Positions 29,123-40,915 are shown, counted from the first letter of the stretch. The stretch: DNA of 64,000 nucleotides from Aphanomyces cochlioides (GCA_019828595.1 JAHQRK010000003.1:620001-684000); one strand, 5' to 3'. The notes: generated by a model from the sequence alone, not told the origin. Made by a program: numbers and translations.

Positions 29123-29619
29123 ATGTACCGCGCCAACACATCCGGGTACACTCACTTTGACGAGCGGAATATCGGAGGCCGAACACAAGTTGGCGCTGAG
29201 CTTCGTCGCTTCCAAACCATCGTTCAAGCAACAAAACCATCGCGGGAGATCACTCCCCGCGACGCCAAGCCTTATGGTACTTATTATGCAACGTGCTGAT
29301 GTGCTTAGAGTTTGATAGTCTACTTGCATGGACGCAAGAAACCCGAGACGGATCACTTTCCCCCACCGCCATGTGAGTCCCGTGGCAATGGGAGACGTGA
29401 TTGACTGTCGTTTGTCAGGTTATCCCCCTGGATTTACGCTTCCAAACAACATGTACGTCGCTGTCGTGACTGTAGCTCACATCCTTGGCTCGTAGTGACG
29501 AGATCTGGCGATGTAGCTCATACCAACAGAGGAAAGAATACAGAGAGCACTGCCAGCGGCTAGCATACTTGACAAAGCACGTTCAAGATCACAACAATCA
29601 CGTACGGTGGATGAAATGA
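29123..29619 (+). CDS. Small uncharacterised protein, 121 aa
   Basis: Four exons (29123-29276, 29319-29372, 29419-29452, 29496-29619) sum to 366 nt, with introns of 42-46 nt in consistent phases. The protein has a polar start (MYRANTSGYTHFDERNIGG), a central KKPETDHFPPPPCYPPGF segment and a basic, helical C-terminus with EYREHCQRLAYLTKHVQ. It is too small and intron-split for simple frame searches. No family recognised; no membrane segment. Correct phasing across three introns supports that it is real. Confidence 0.6.
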
Positions 29620-29639
29620 TCATCGTGGATCTCATTTTC

Positions 29640-30116
29640 GTTGCAGAGCTTAGAGAGGAGGAAGGCAGTGACAGCAGACACGAATTTTCCAGCCATGCAC
29701 CCATCCACACGACGTATCAGCACAAGTGTAAACCCAGTTCGCATTGCTCTTCCTCTGACAGAACTTGATGTTAGAATCCACATCCTCCCAAGACACCCAG
29801 ACCACGCTCATGCGTCGCCACGCTACGAACGCCTTGCAAACCATCGATCAAGGAGAGTCCAGCATCGCTACCACCAAGCCAGAGCCCAACCACAAGCAGC
29901 CAGTATCGACAAAAGCTCCTGGCATTTATACGACAGATACAAGATGAAGGGCACATCTCGAACGAAGAGGTTCCAACGCCAGAGATAAGCCTTCCAGAAG
30001 GATGGGATACTGCTGTCGATAGCAAAGGACGACGGTACTACATTGACCACAAGAACCGCCAGACGACGTGGGATCCGCCAACAGACCCAAAGGCAGACTT
30101 AGAGAACATGAAGTGA
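29640..30116 (+). CDS. WW-domain protein, 5' end unresolved
   Basis: The C-terminal coding part is open to the TGA at 30114-30116 and contains one WW domain: LPEGWDTAVDSKGRRYYIDH then NRQTTWDPP, with both tryptophans and the aromatic pair. WW domains bind proline-rich peptides. Upstream, from about 29790, the same frame reads a serine/proline-rich linker and a helix (QKLLAFIRQIQDEG). The start and the 5' exons were not settled; a frame beginning near 29614 overlaps the end of the preceding gene but ends in stops near 29765. Confidence 0.6.
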
Positions 30117-30809
30117 TGCTAAGAAGAACGTCACAAAGGCCTAGCCTTGGTTGCTTCCGAAAACAGCGTCTGCTCACTCCAGGGCAATTGAGTAAGCTAT
30201 CGGTGCTCGATACATGCAATGGCCCGATTCATATCGGAAAAGTAGAGTGGATTCGAGTCTACAGTAGCAAGTGCAACATTTTCAATGATTTGATCCTCCA
30301 CTCGGACGAGCTACTTGACTTCTTTTTACTCAAGTAGCAACACAATCTTGAGTCTTCAGCAACGAATGGTTTTCATGCTGATGGTGCAGAGCTGGTTGTC
30401 CACGTCGAAAGATCAACCAAAAGACAGGAAGGACCGACAGGTTGGACTCCATGAATGTTCTTGGCTGATGCAGCCGAGCTCATGAGAATTGCATGCAATC
30501 GCGATTCACAAGAGGGACACTATTGAGCATAACCTAGTGGATGCCCACGAACAATGCCTTAAAGAATGATGAGAATGGATGAAACTGCCATATTGACTTG
30601 GTTTCCAACCAGGCAGAAGACGAAACCGTTGTTGCAATGAGAAAGTGAGTTTAAGAACTTTTCTAAAATATGTATCCAATCAAACTGAATGAATTTGACA
30701 AAGATATCTTTTCTTATTTCTTTTAAGGTCTTAAATGTTCTTTTTAATCCGATTAGGTATAAATATTTCAAGAATATCCTTGCGGGTTATCGTTTCGTTG
30801 ACGTCGAGG
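30117..30809. other. Intergenic stretch upstream of the flippase gene
   Basis: About 690 bp. An open stretch to 30337 (ending DELLDFFLLK) has no support as a gene. 30640-30780 is AT-rich and probably the flippase promoter and leader. Confidence 0.3.
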
Positions 30810-33800
30810 ATGTTGCAGCAAGCGGAGCTGCCGCTGCTTCAAGAGCCGCTTCTCGGATTCCTGGAAGCACCACCACAGCAGATAACGGACAGACAATTCC
30901 ATTTTCAAGCGGGATGCTTTCTCTCGAACGAATTTGGCTCGAATCGAGTGACAACATCGATGTACACGCCATGGACGTTCTTTCCAAAGTTTTTCGCCCA
31001 GACGTTCTCCAAGATGAACAACCTGTACTTTCTCTTTGTCTGCATACTGGAAATGATACCGGGTATCTCGACGACCAACGGATTTCCTACGACTGCAATG
31101 CCGCTCATCTTTGTCACAGCCGTGGATGCCTGCTTTCGTCTTGTGGAAGACTATGCCCGCCATTGCGACGATGACAAGGCAAACAATCGTCAGACACTAC
31201 GTTTGGGACATTCCCTATCCTTTGAGCCTATTCCGTGGGCCGATGTACGCGTTGGTGATATCCTCAAAGTCGTCAATGGTGACTTGGTGCCTGCTGACAT
31301 GGTGCTCCTGCATGTGGATGATCCAACGTCGGCAACGTTTTGTTACGTTGAAACATCAAGTTTGGATGGCGAGACCAATCTCAAGTTGCGGCAATCGCTT
31401 ATGGAAACCCAGACTCTTCCGTTGGAGAAGCTAAGAGGACATATCGATTGTGACGCGCCCAATGCGGGGTCATCCTTCAGCGGCACGCTCGTCCTCTCTG
31501 ATGCTCTTTGCGCCATTCCAATGGGTGCCAGCAATGTCCTTCTCCGCGACTGTGTTCTTCGCAACACTCGCGCTGTCATTGGTGTGGTCTGTCTCTCAGG
31601 GCACGACACCAAAGTAATGCAGTGCACCAGGTCTTGTCCAACCAAGCAGAGTCGCATCGATCGCCTTGTGAACCGCGAGCTCGTTTATATCTTTGGGCTC
31701 ACCATGTCTTTATGCTTGATAGCTGCAGCAGCGTCTTGTGCCTTCGACCGCACCAACGTTCCACATGCATGGTATTTCCACCGACAAGTTGCGAAGACAC
31801 CAGTCCTGCTCAGTTTTATCACTTCGTTCCTTGGTTTCTTCCTCATGCTCAGCAATGCTGTGCCAATATCTCTCTACGTAACACTCAACGTCGTCAAGGC
31901 CCTCCAAGCTCGCACGATTGAGGCAGACTTGGCCATCGCAACGCCAACAACCAAATGCAAAGTTAAGACTATTGCACTCAACGACGACCTTGGCCAAATC
32001 TCCCACATTGTGACCGATAAGACTGGAACACTTACTCGCAACGTCATGGTCTTTCGGAGCTGCTCTGTACGTGGAACGCTTTATGGCCACTTCGCTGTCA
32101 CATCTCGGCGCCGCTCGCAAGGGCAATCCAAATGGCTCGCCTTTGAGGATCCAACATTTAGTCGGCGAAATGCTGAGATTACAGAGTTCCTACTTCACTT
32201 GGCCCTCAACCATTCAGTGCTTGTTGATGAGCCTCCAATGTCACTTGATGCACTCGTCGCCGCTGCTTCATGTCCCGATGAAAAGGCCCTCTTGGCTATG
32301 GCGTATGCTCACGGCTACGAATTCATCCGGCGATCACCTGGCAAAGCATTGCTCCGAGTGCCTGGCCATGCCGATCCCGTCGAGTTTACGATCCTCCATG
32401 TACTCGAGTTCACTAGCACTCGGAAGCGCATGTCCGTCATCATTCGAAATCCTCTCCATGACAATACCATTGAGTTGCTGATTAAAGGAGCCGACAGCGT
32501 CTTGCTTCCACGAGCTACAGCAGAAACTCCTCATCTCGAAGCGACCACACGACATCTCAAGCAACTTGCACAGTCTGGACTACGTACGCTCGTGCTTGGC
32601 AAACGCATTCTGGACGAAACACTGTTTCATGAATGGGAGGCCAAGTACAAGGCAGCCATGCAAGACCTGAGCCAACTCCAGCGTCAGGCTACTGGAGCGC
32701 CAAATACAATCGACGAGTTGATGGACAGCCTTGAATGCGAGCTGGACATCCTTGGTACGTCGACTTTGAGCTCTGATTTGATCTACACTTTTAGGAGCTA
32801 CTGGAATCGAAGATGGGCTTCAAGACTCTGTCCCTGAATCAATCGAGAAGCTCCGAATTGCTGGGATAAAGATTTGGATGCTCACGGGTGACCACGTTGA
32901 CACAGCGATCAACGTCGCTCGTGCTGCCAACCTTTTGAAAAACACCGCTGTGCAACTTACCTTGGTCTCTCCTGACACAGTTGGTGACGATCTGGCAAAT
33001 ATTTTGCGGTCATTACTCTCTTGGCAAAAATATGCACTTGTTGTCGACGGCGAGACACTTGCGAGTATTCTGAAGCAATCTCACGAGAAAGCCAAGTTTG
33101 TATCGATCATCAAAGCCTGCGAAGTCATGCTTGCTTGTCGTGTTTCCCCGCTGCAAAAGTCCCAAATTGTCGACTTGATCAAGGTACAGCTATGTGCGTG
33201 TATCCTTTCCATTCTTAATGAATGCGTAGGCTGAAATGGACGACAATGGCCGTGTCTTGGCCATTGGAGACGGCGCAAACGACGTGGCGATGATTCAAAA
33301 TGCGCATGTTGGCGTTGGCATCAGTGGCCAGGAAGGCACACAAGCTGCGAATTGCAGTGACTACAGCATCGGCGAGTTTTCGTTCCTTGTACGACTTTTG
33401 TTTGTCCATGGCCGACGCAACTACATGCGCGTGAGTTTCCTCATTCCGTACATTTTCTACAAGAATATGCTCCTCGTACGTCATGCGACCATGAAAGGTA
33501 ACTTGCTTGACATCATTGCTAGGTTTTGTCCGAGTTTTGGTATTGCATGGTCAGCGGTGTGTCGGGTCAAAAGTTTTACAATCAAGTTGCTGTCGATCTC
33601 TTCAATACGTTCTACACTGCGTTGCCCATTGTCGTCTTTGCTGTCTATGACAAAGTGAGCATCTCCTCATGGCGTGAAAAAAGTGTAATGACTTCTCCTC
33701 TGTAGGATCTCCCCTCGTGGTTATGTGAACGTCTGCCAAACTTGTACGGAAGAGTCCTCTTCCATCGGTGGTATGATGAGCTTGATGATGTATGAGGTTG

Positions 33801-34508
33801 ATTGTGTTGTAGGGTGATTTGGAAATGGATGGCCTTTGGACTGGTCGAGTCATTCGTGATCTGCATGGTTGCAGTGTTGACCACAAGTGGCAACGATGCG
33901 CGTGGACGGCCGTTTGGGATGTGGGAGTGTGGCGCGATTACATTTACGCAGATGGTTCTAGTTGTGAATTACAAGGTAGACCTAGCTCACAGTGGCTACA
34001 ACTTGACATCCTGGCTGTAGCTAGCACTTCACCAGAACACGTGGAAGCAAGCTCAAATCTTGGCCCTCCTTGCTGGCATCTCTTGCTGGTTCGTCTCTGG
34101 CTTTATCTTGTCGGCATCTCCCGTGGTGAGCTTTCAGTGGTTCGATGTCTTTCCGATCGTGATGGGTTCTTTCTTCTACTGGTTTGCTTCGCTGATCATC
34201 CCAGTGATTGCACTCTCGTTTGACTTTGTCTCGCTCGCGCTCGGGCATTCCTTCTTTCCGTCCAACGAGCGCGTGCTACAAGAAGCTCTTGGCTTTCCCG
34301 ACGAGGTCGACTTGCATCTTCGCTTGTTTCAATTGCCACAGGTACATCGTATCTTTCCTCGGTGCCAGTCGAGTTCACGATCTTGTGCATGTAGAAACAA
34401 CCAACATTGTCTACAGGCTTCGCGGTCGGCTTTGACGCATACACAGCTCGTATCGAGGCGGATTTCTGTCGGCAGAAACCATTGCAACGTCGGAGAACTG
34501 TGCATTAG
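30810..34508 (+). CDS. P4-type ATPase (phospholipid flippase)
   Basis: Eight exons (30810-32754, 32795-33183, 33230-33475, 33523-33654, 33706-33767, 33813-33975, 34021-34341, 34395-34508) sum to 3372 nt, 1123 aa. Landmarks in order: the A-domain [13 protein letters not shown], the [12 protein letters not shown] segment of membrane helix 4 typical of P4 ATPases, the phosphorylation site TDKTGTLT, a [10 protein letters not shown] nucleotide-binding motif, [20 protein letters not shown], and [11 protein letters not shown] followed by the Mg-binding hinge. Six membrane segments follow to a basic C-terminus. P4 ATPases with CDC50 partners move phospholipids to the cytosolic leaflet at Golgi, endosomes and plasma membrane. 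An upstream in-frame ATG at 30735 would add 25 residues of AT-rich leader and is judged unlikely. Confidence 0.95.
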
Positions 34509-34792
34509 ACGTGGTTTGTCGTACGGATCCCACCCACGTTGCAGCACACATGGCAGTTCCATGTTCATGTTGAAGCTTCTGTCACTCACCAAGATTTGAA
34601 TTTTGAATTGGACCAATCAATTTCAAGTTGAAAAATTTCCGCGAATCAGCATTTAGAAAAAATCTTAATTAGCCAATCAATTGTTGTTATTTTAATTCAC
34701 CAATCCCAGCGCGAGCCTTGTGCCACTAGAAAACAACTTCCACTTGGTCGCGGAGAGTGCAAGGCATTTTCGATTTCGCACAAGAGAACACG
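34509..34792 (+). promoter_or_regulatory. Histone H1 promoter region with CCAAT boxes
   Basis: The AT-rich region contains GACCAATCAA at 34611-34620, AGCCAATCAA at 34671-34680 and another CCAATC near 34700, spaced about 30-60 bp apart and all on the same strand. Multiple CCAAT boxes are usual in histone promoters. Confidence 0.55.
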
Positions 34793-35512
34793 ATGACGAA
34801 GGCTGCCAAGACCGCTGCTGAACCTGCCCCTGTTGAAACCCCTGCTGCTGATGCGGCCGCGACCACTGATAACAAGTCGCCTGCCTCTAAGAAGGCCAAG
34901 GCCACCAAGTCTAAGGCTGCTGCCAAGCCTGCCGCAAAGAAGGACGCCAAGAAGAAGCAACCTGCCGCTAAGTCGTCCACCAAGGCTGCCCCTGCTGCCG
35001 CCAAGGCCTCGACTGGTCCTTCCTACTACGACTGCATCAAGGAAGCCATCCAACATTTGGCTGAACGCAACGGTTCTTCCCGTCAAGCGATTTCCAAGTT
35101 TGTCCAAGCCAAGAAGACCAACAACTTCCAAAGCCACATGCTTAACAAAGCGTTGAAGGCTGGTGTTGACAGCGAAAAGTTGATCCAAGTCAAGGGATCC
35201 TACAAGTTGGCTGCTTCGGAAAAGAAGCCTGCTGCTGCCAAGAAGAGCTCGGCGAAGAAGGCCGCTGCTGCTAAGGAAGTCGTTGTGAAGAAGGCCGCCG
35301 TGAAGAAATCCGTGTCGGCCAAGAAGGCCCCTGTCAAGAAGACTGAAAAGAAGGCCGCCCCTGCCAAGAAGACTGAGAAGAAGGCTGCTCCTGCCAAGAA
35401 GGCTGCCGCGAAGAAGGCTGCACCTGCCAAGAAGGTCGCTGCCAAGAAGGCCGCCAAGAAGGTTGCGAAGAAGCCTGCTGCTACCAAGAAGGCTGCCAAG
35501 AAGTCTGCCTAA
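34793..35512 (+). CDS. H1: Linker histone H1
   Basis: A single intronless exon encodes 239 aa. An Ala/Lys/Pro-rich N-terminal tail of about 75 residues leads to the globular H15 winged-helix domain (YYDCIKEAIQHLAERNGSSR to KGSYKLA), then a long tail with repeated AKK, APAKK and TEKK units. The ATG at 34793 is taken rather than an in-frame GTG upstream. Codon use is strongly biased to C/G-ending lysine and alanine codons as in highly expressed genes. A histone-type stem-loop follows at 35563. H1 binds linker DNA at the nucleosome entry/exit site. Confidence 0.96.
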   Translation: MTKAAKTAAEPAPVETPAADAAATTDNKSPASKKAKATKSKAAAKPAAKKDAKKKQPAAKSSTKAAPAAAKASTGPSYYDCIKEAIQHLAERNGSSRQAISKFVQAKKTNNFQSHMLNKALKAGVDSEKLIQVKGSYKLAASEKKPAAAKKSSAKKAAAAKEVVVKKAAVKKSVSAKKAPVKKTEKKAAPAKKTEKKAAPAKKAAAKKAAPAKKVAAKKAAKKVAKKPAATKKAAKKSA

Positions 35513-35562
35513 ATGGTCTTCCTTATTTATGCTTCGCCCGCGGCGAACCATCCCCCCAAATC

Positions 35563-35578
35563 GGTGTTCTTAAACACC
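35563..35578 (+). terminator. Histone mRNA 3' stem-loop (H1)
   Basis: GGTGTTCTTAAACACC forms a 6-bp stem with a 4-nt loop, followed by ACCCA and, 9 nt after the stem, TGAGAGAAA (35588-35596). The same arrangement follows H4, and the same stem follows H3. The 6-bp stem, 4-nt loop and ACCCA flank match the animal replication-dependent histone signal in form, though stem bases differ. Confidence 0.75.
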
Positions 35579-35662
35579 ACCCATTCCTGAGAGAAATTTT
35601 GCTCTTAATCTAGTAATTTTTGTATTAAGATGTACTGATCGTCATTCATCAAAGCAGTTCCT

Positions 35663-37270
35663 TTATGGAGAGAAGCCATGGTCTCCTTGCAATGGCTTGG
35701 CATCTAAAGGAACTGTATCGTCGAATCGATTGAAATCGATGATGGCAGCGCCTGTCTTTTCGTCGACAAAGACACAATTGACGAATTGCTGGTTGAAAAG
35801 CACATCGCAAGCCTTGAATGAGTGACGCATCTGTGTTGTGGAGGACGTCGAAGCATCCACACCCTCAACGACGACCACAACTTCCATCTACCAGAGAAAT
35901 CAACGATTGCAAGCAACGGGTAGACGTACATGCGTCTCGCTCCAATATCTCAACAAACGATCAATGTCTTCGCCAGAGACGTGTTCGATGGGAGATTGAG
36001 ATCGTTCAAAGAGGGGCTCCTTCTCCGCACGATATCGATTCTCGCGGTTGCCAGTTTCCAAGTCGACAGCGCGCTGTGGTGGTTCTATATGTGATGTTAG
36101 CAAATGCTGCAGAGAGACTGTGGATTGTACCTGGATACATGTAATCCGTCGAGGCGTTGTGTAGTTCACCCAAGTTTGGAGGCGTCAATGGACTCCATGC
36201 ATCGAGGCGATGCACACACGTCGTAGGCAAGGCCAAGATGAGCCAGCCGTTCAAGTCGTCGTCGGGCTGTTGCAAGCGCATCGGGTAAGCTTGCATTTGG
36301 TGTACTTGGTGAGGAAAGTGGGGCGACTTGTGCAAGATGACGTAACATCGGACATGGGCTTCTGCAAGCTACAAGCAGTTGTCAATTTGTACAACAATCA
36401 CGAGAGGTCTACTTGATGCTTGCGCATTTCGCACACTTGGAACGTGAAGTAGAGATTGCCACGGATCTTCTGGATGCAAGCGACAGCGGAAACGTAAATA
36501 GTAGCGGCACGGGACTACAACAATGGTGATATTTAAGAGACCAAGTAGATGGAGCAAACCTGTCCTCGAGCGAATCGCGCGTAGAAAATGCCAAATGCAA
36601 TCGCATCAACGAAGACCCCGATGATTGTCTACAATTTACAAGAGGATAAGCAGGGAAAGGAAAAGAGAACAGACCTGCGATGTAATTAAGAAGATGGCGC
36701 TGCCACAACTGTTGAAGTAAATGTCGTTGCCACCGACACCGAAACCGATCGTGAAGAGCGTGCTCACGGAAAACATGAAAGATTGTGGAAACGTGTTGAT
36801 GGCCATGTTGCAGGATGGATCAACCGTGAGGTAGAGTAAGGCGTAGATGATGATGAGGATCAAATACTACACGAACCAAGTGACGAAGGTTGCTTTTGTG
36901 GTGTACATACCACCGAGGTGAGGCAAAACAACACTTTGTACAAGCTCATGTTGACCAACGTGTGAAACGGCGCCGACAAGTACACTCTCCATGCATGTGG
37001 AGCTCGTAAGCGACGAATACTACACTCAGCTGAGCAATTCCGTAGTCATTCGATGCATCAGACGTACTTCCACGTTCCGAGCGAGTGATTCATACCACCC
37101 GATCGATCGATCATGCGGGGCGTCTGTTGGCGACCATGCAGGAGCGGATTCTCCAAAGCGTCGCTTCGATCGACATAGTCCACTAAATATACACTCAGGT
37201 AGGCTCTAAAGACGGGATACAAACCACCAGCACCGCTCTTTTCGTCGACTTCATGTCCACTTCGCCGCAT
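35663..37270 (-). CDS. Inward-rectifier potassium channel (Kir family)
   Basis: Nine exons (37270-37225, 37182-37068, 37019-36911, 36866-36675, 36628-36560, 36514-36413, 36368-36131, 36084-35930, 35887-35663) sum to 1251 nt, 416 aa. Layout: cytosolic N-terminus with a slide-helix-like region, M1 (YLILIIIYALLYLTV), pore helix and filter SVSTLFTIGFG, M2 (IIGVFVDAIAFGIFYARF), then the cytoplasmic immunoglobulin-like domain with KIRGNLYFTFQVCEMRKHQ, LAEAHVRCYV, EVVVVVEGVDASTSSTTQMR and a final FNRFDDTVPL strand. This is the full Kir fold. The filter reads TIGFG instead of the common TIGYG. The ATG at 37270 follows an in-frame non-ATG extension. CCAAT at 37481-37490 lies 210 bp upstream. Confidence 0.9.
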
Positions 37271-37866
37271 CTTCCTGTCTCCTCCACGCGACGACTCGAC
37301 GACTGGCTTGCTGTTACAGCGCTTGGATTGATATCCAAAATTCACCGAACCAATTACGTGTCATTTCTATTGCGCCACTTATATTTTATCCAATTACTAC
37401 AGTTGTACGATGCAAATATTCATGCAAAAAATACACTATTTTTGGATTTTCGAGAATATTTTTGAGATTAAATGAGATATAGCCAATCAAATCGCTGGAA
37501 TAGATAACACTTTACCGTAAAGTCTCTTGAGTCTCATTGTAACGTCAAACTCGGTTATTACCACACCCCACTGTACGTAGTACTTCGAAGTATTAATGAT
37601 CCACAGGTCATCTCAACTTGCCATCACGTCCAGGCAAGCTTTGGTTGAGGATTCCTTTGGAAAACATGTACTCGAGAGATTGCCGAAAACGAGAATATCA
37701 CCTCGAAAAAAATTGAAGAAGGCATTCCGAGTATTACGACAAAGACCATCTTTTTGTCTCTTTAATTGATGTTAATTCATTCATTTTGTATTATTTATTG
37801 AAAATAAGGAAGCTTTAAGATCGCATTATCCGGAATCTATTGAACTGCCGACACTTCAACCCGACA
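37271..37866. promoter_or_regulatory. AT-rich divergent promoter region
   Basis: It lies between the Kir start and the start of the TBC-myotubularin gene. AGCCAATCAA occurs at 37481-37490. No gene recognised. Confidence 0.4.
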
Positions 37867-40800
37867 ATGGCGACAAGTGAGAGCTATGGACAGCGTTGGA
37901 TGCGCTTCCTTCGCGTCAGTTCCGAGGGAGATTTGTCCCACGAGCGAAAGTTGTATGAGACTCTTCGCGATCAACTGAAATTCCGCCCGACTTCAGAGCA
38001 ACAACATCATCCATTGAGCGAAGCAGAAGATAATCCATGGAACCAGTTTTTCGAAGACGACCAACTTGTGCGCGAAATCAACACGGATTTGGATCGTTTG
38101 TATCCCCAAGGCCAAGAAATGTACTTTCAAGAGCGAAAACACTACATGGATATGCTCCGCAATGTCTTGTTTGTCTGGTGCAAGCAGAATCCGACGTTGT
38201 CGTATCGTCAAGGAATGCACGACCTCGTTGCGGTCATTCTCTATGCATTCGTATCCGTTGAAGCCGAGCAAAACGTGACCAGCGATTTCACGGAGCATGA
38301 TACGTATATTGTATTTCAACGACTCATGCTCTGGATGGAACCTTTGTACGCAATTCAAACTATTCCTCCTTCATCAGACGACACCAACGACTCTGCAAGT
38401 ATCCCGACCGAGCCTGCTTTTCCTCAACCTGTTGTTGAAGAACGTTTGTTCCGCCCCACGAATGGCCCCGATAACGAGCCCAACATCCTTCCAGCACAGT
38501 CCAAGTTGCAACTGCTTTGTCATGTCGTCCAATATGAACTATTGGCGAAACATGATCCCCAACTCGCTTGCCACTTGCAAAACATCCAAATCCTTCCCGA
38601 GACGTACTGCTTACGTTGGATTCGTCTCCTCCTTGCACGGGAATTCGCCCTTGATCAAGGTCTGCGCGTATGGGATGCATTACTCGAGCACAGCCACATA
38701 CAAGAATCCCCCGCCGAGTTGACTCTGCTTCCCTATCTATGCGTGGCCATCCTCGTCCATTTCTCAGCAACGCTTCGATCTCAAGATAACACTGGATGCC
38801 TACAGCTACTCATGCATCCCTTGTCGTCGCTCCATGCCCAAACTATCATTGACAGCGCCGTGCTAATGGAGAACCCCATGAAGGAGAACACGCATCCAGA
38901 TATGGACGTTGTCTGCTTCCAAGATGGCTCGCTTGGCATTGTCCTCACTAATGCAAAGTCGCCGTACGACCATCGTCTTGCCGTGAAAGAATTCTCTGGC
39001 CAAGCGCTTGAAAGCGGCCAAGTCCAACTTGGAGACTTGATTGAATCCATCAATGGAGTCAAGATGTACAAGATCTCAACGGACGACATCAAAAAGCACA
39101 TTGCGCTCCTCCCTCGGCCAATTTATGTGTCATTCCTCCATGTTATCGACTCGATTCCGCAAGAGCACGAAGCAAATGACCCGACAATCGCCCCACCGGA
39201 CGACTTGCCGCCATTTTTTGACGGCGAACAGTGCTACGCCCACGTTGAAACGTCGATGCATCAGCCTATCTTCCATGCTCCATCTGGGTCTTGTATGTCA
39301 CATTTCGTCTCAGGACGACTTTTCCTTACCAACTATCGCTGCTTGTTTCAGTCGACGACGGGCATCTTGTGGGAAATCCCCATTTTATCGATCGCTTCTA
39401 TCGTTGGTGATACTGTGCCGCTTGATGCAAACCCGCTTGTGATGGTCCCTCGAGACACAGCTCAACACACCGTCGTGCTGCAGTGCAAGGACACTCAGCG
39501 GGCCAAGTTTGCCTTTCGCGACCAGCAAGAATTCAGCCGCATGTACAAATGTCTGTCCGTGCTGGCGTTCCCAGCTTCATTGACTGATGCATTTTGCTTT
39601 CATTACCGCCCCCATATTCTTCCCTCTGACTTGGTTGCGCCATTTGACATTCGACTCGACTATCAACGTCTTGGCCTTCTGAATGGCCCTCATTTTCGCT
39701 GCATCGACCAAGCATACCTCCTCTGCGAAACGTATCCACGCTACGTAATTGTCCCCGTTGGCATGTCCGACATGAAGCTTCAAGTGGCTGCACAATTCAG
39801 ATCCAGCCAGCGATTACCAGTGGTTTCTTGGCAGCACCCGACAAACCAAGCAGTGATTGCAAGATCGTCTCAACCTCTCGTGGGTCTTAAATCAACTCGT
39901 TGCGCTGAAGACGAGCAGCTTGTGCAAATGTTGTGCAGTGGATCGGGTGACAAAGGATATCATTCCAACTTTCGATACGTGATCATGGACGCACGAGGTC
40001 AATTGGCTGCAGCAGGGAACAAAGCCATGGGGAAAGGCACGGAAAGCACGGCAACTTATCGCGGGGCCAAAATTGTCTTTATGAACATGGAAAATATCCA
40101 CGCGATTCGAAACTCGTTCCAGAATCTCAGCAATGCATTTGATCCCATGGACTCGGATCAAAACACGAGCTTCTTCCAAAAGATTGAGAGTTCGGGCTGG
40201 CTCAAGCATGTTCGACTGGTACGGGCAATCTTTCATCCAGAAAATTCTAACTTTGGTATTTGTAGGCTTTGAAAGCCTCGTGGGAACTCGCCGACTATGT
40301 CCACAGTGGCGTCTCCGTCTTGACGCACTGCAGTGATGGCTGGGACCGAACTCCTCAAATGGTTTCTTTGGCCGAACTCATGCTCGATCCATTCTACCGA
40401 ACGATTGAAGGTTTCCAAGTCCTGATTGAGAAGGAATGGTGCAGCTTTGGCCATCAGTTTGGTCTCCGCAGTGGCCACGCTCGTAGCGATGTCAGCAACG
40501 ACCAGCGATCGCCAATATTTCTCCTCTGGCTCGACTGCGTCTGGCAACTCATGCGGCAATTCGAAACAGAGTGGGAATTCACGCCCAGCTTGTTGCTCTT
40601 CCTAGCTGACCACGTCTACTCTTGCAAGTATGGCAACTTTATGTTTGACACGGAGAAGACGCGACTCGACTGCTTTGCCAAGTACAACGCGACCAATATC
40701 TGGTCGGATGTCGAGGCGAAGCGTGATACGTTTTCAAACCCAAGATTTAGTCCCGAGCGCACCTTCTTGGCGCCAAGCACAGCATGGAAGAACATCCAGT

Positions 40801-40915
40801 ACGTTTTCCTCTATTGAGATGACTAAGTTGGGGTTGTAGGCTCTGGAAGGGTTACTTTGCTCGCTTTGACCCAACGTTCGTGCCACCAGTCGAATGCTTG
40901 CAGTTCTACTCGTAG
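37867..40915 (+). CDS. TBC (RabGAP)-PDZ-GRAM-myotubularin fusion protein
   Basis: Three exons (37867-40218, 40266-40798, 40840-40915) sum to 2961 nt, 986 aa. Residues about 1-320 are a TBC domain of the TBC1D5 type (NPWNQFFEDDQL, arginine-finger motif INTDLDR, glutamine-finger YRQGMHDL, LRWIRLLLAREF). About 335-430 is PDZ-like (GSLGIVLTN, QVQLGDLIESING). About 465-580 is a PH-GRAM domain. The rest is a myotubularin phosphatase with the full P-loop HCSDGWDRT (805-813), so catalytic Cys and Arg are present. Family knowledge: TBC1D5 inactivates Rab7 with retromer; myotubularins remove the 3-phosphate of PI3P and PI(3,5)P2 on endosomes. One polypeptide would couple both activities. The ATG at 37867 is the first in frame. 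Confidence 0.9.

Noticed and set aside
34697..35551. 284-codon leucine/serine/glycine-rich frame antisense to histone H1
   Set aside because: Complement of the AAG/GCC-rich H1 codons; the low-complexity product is an artefact.
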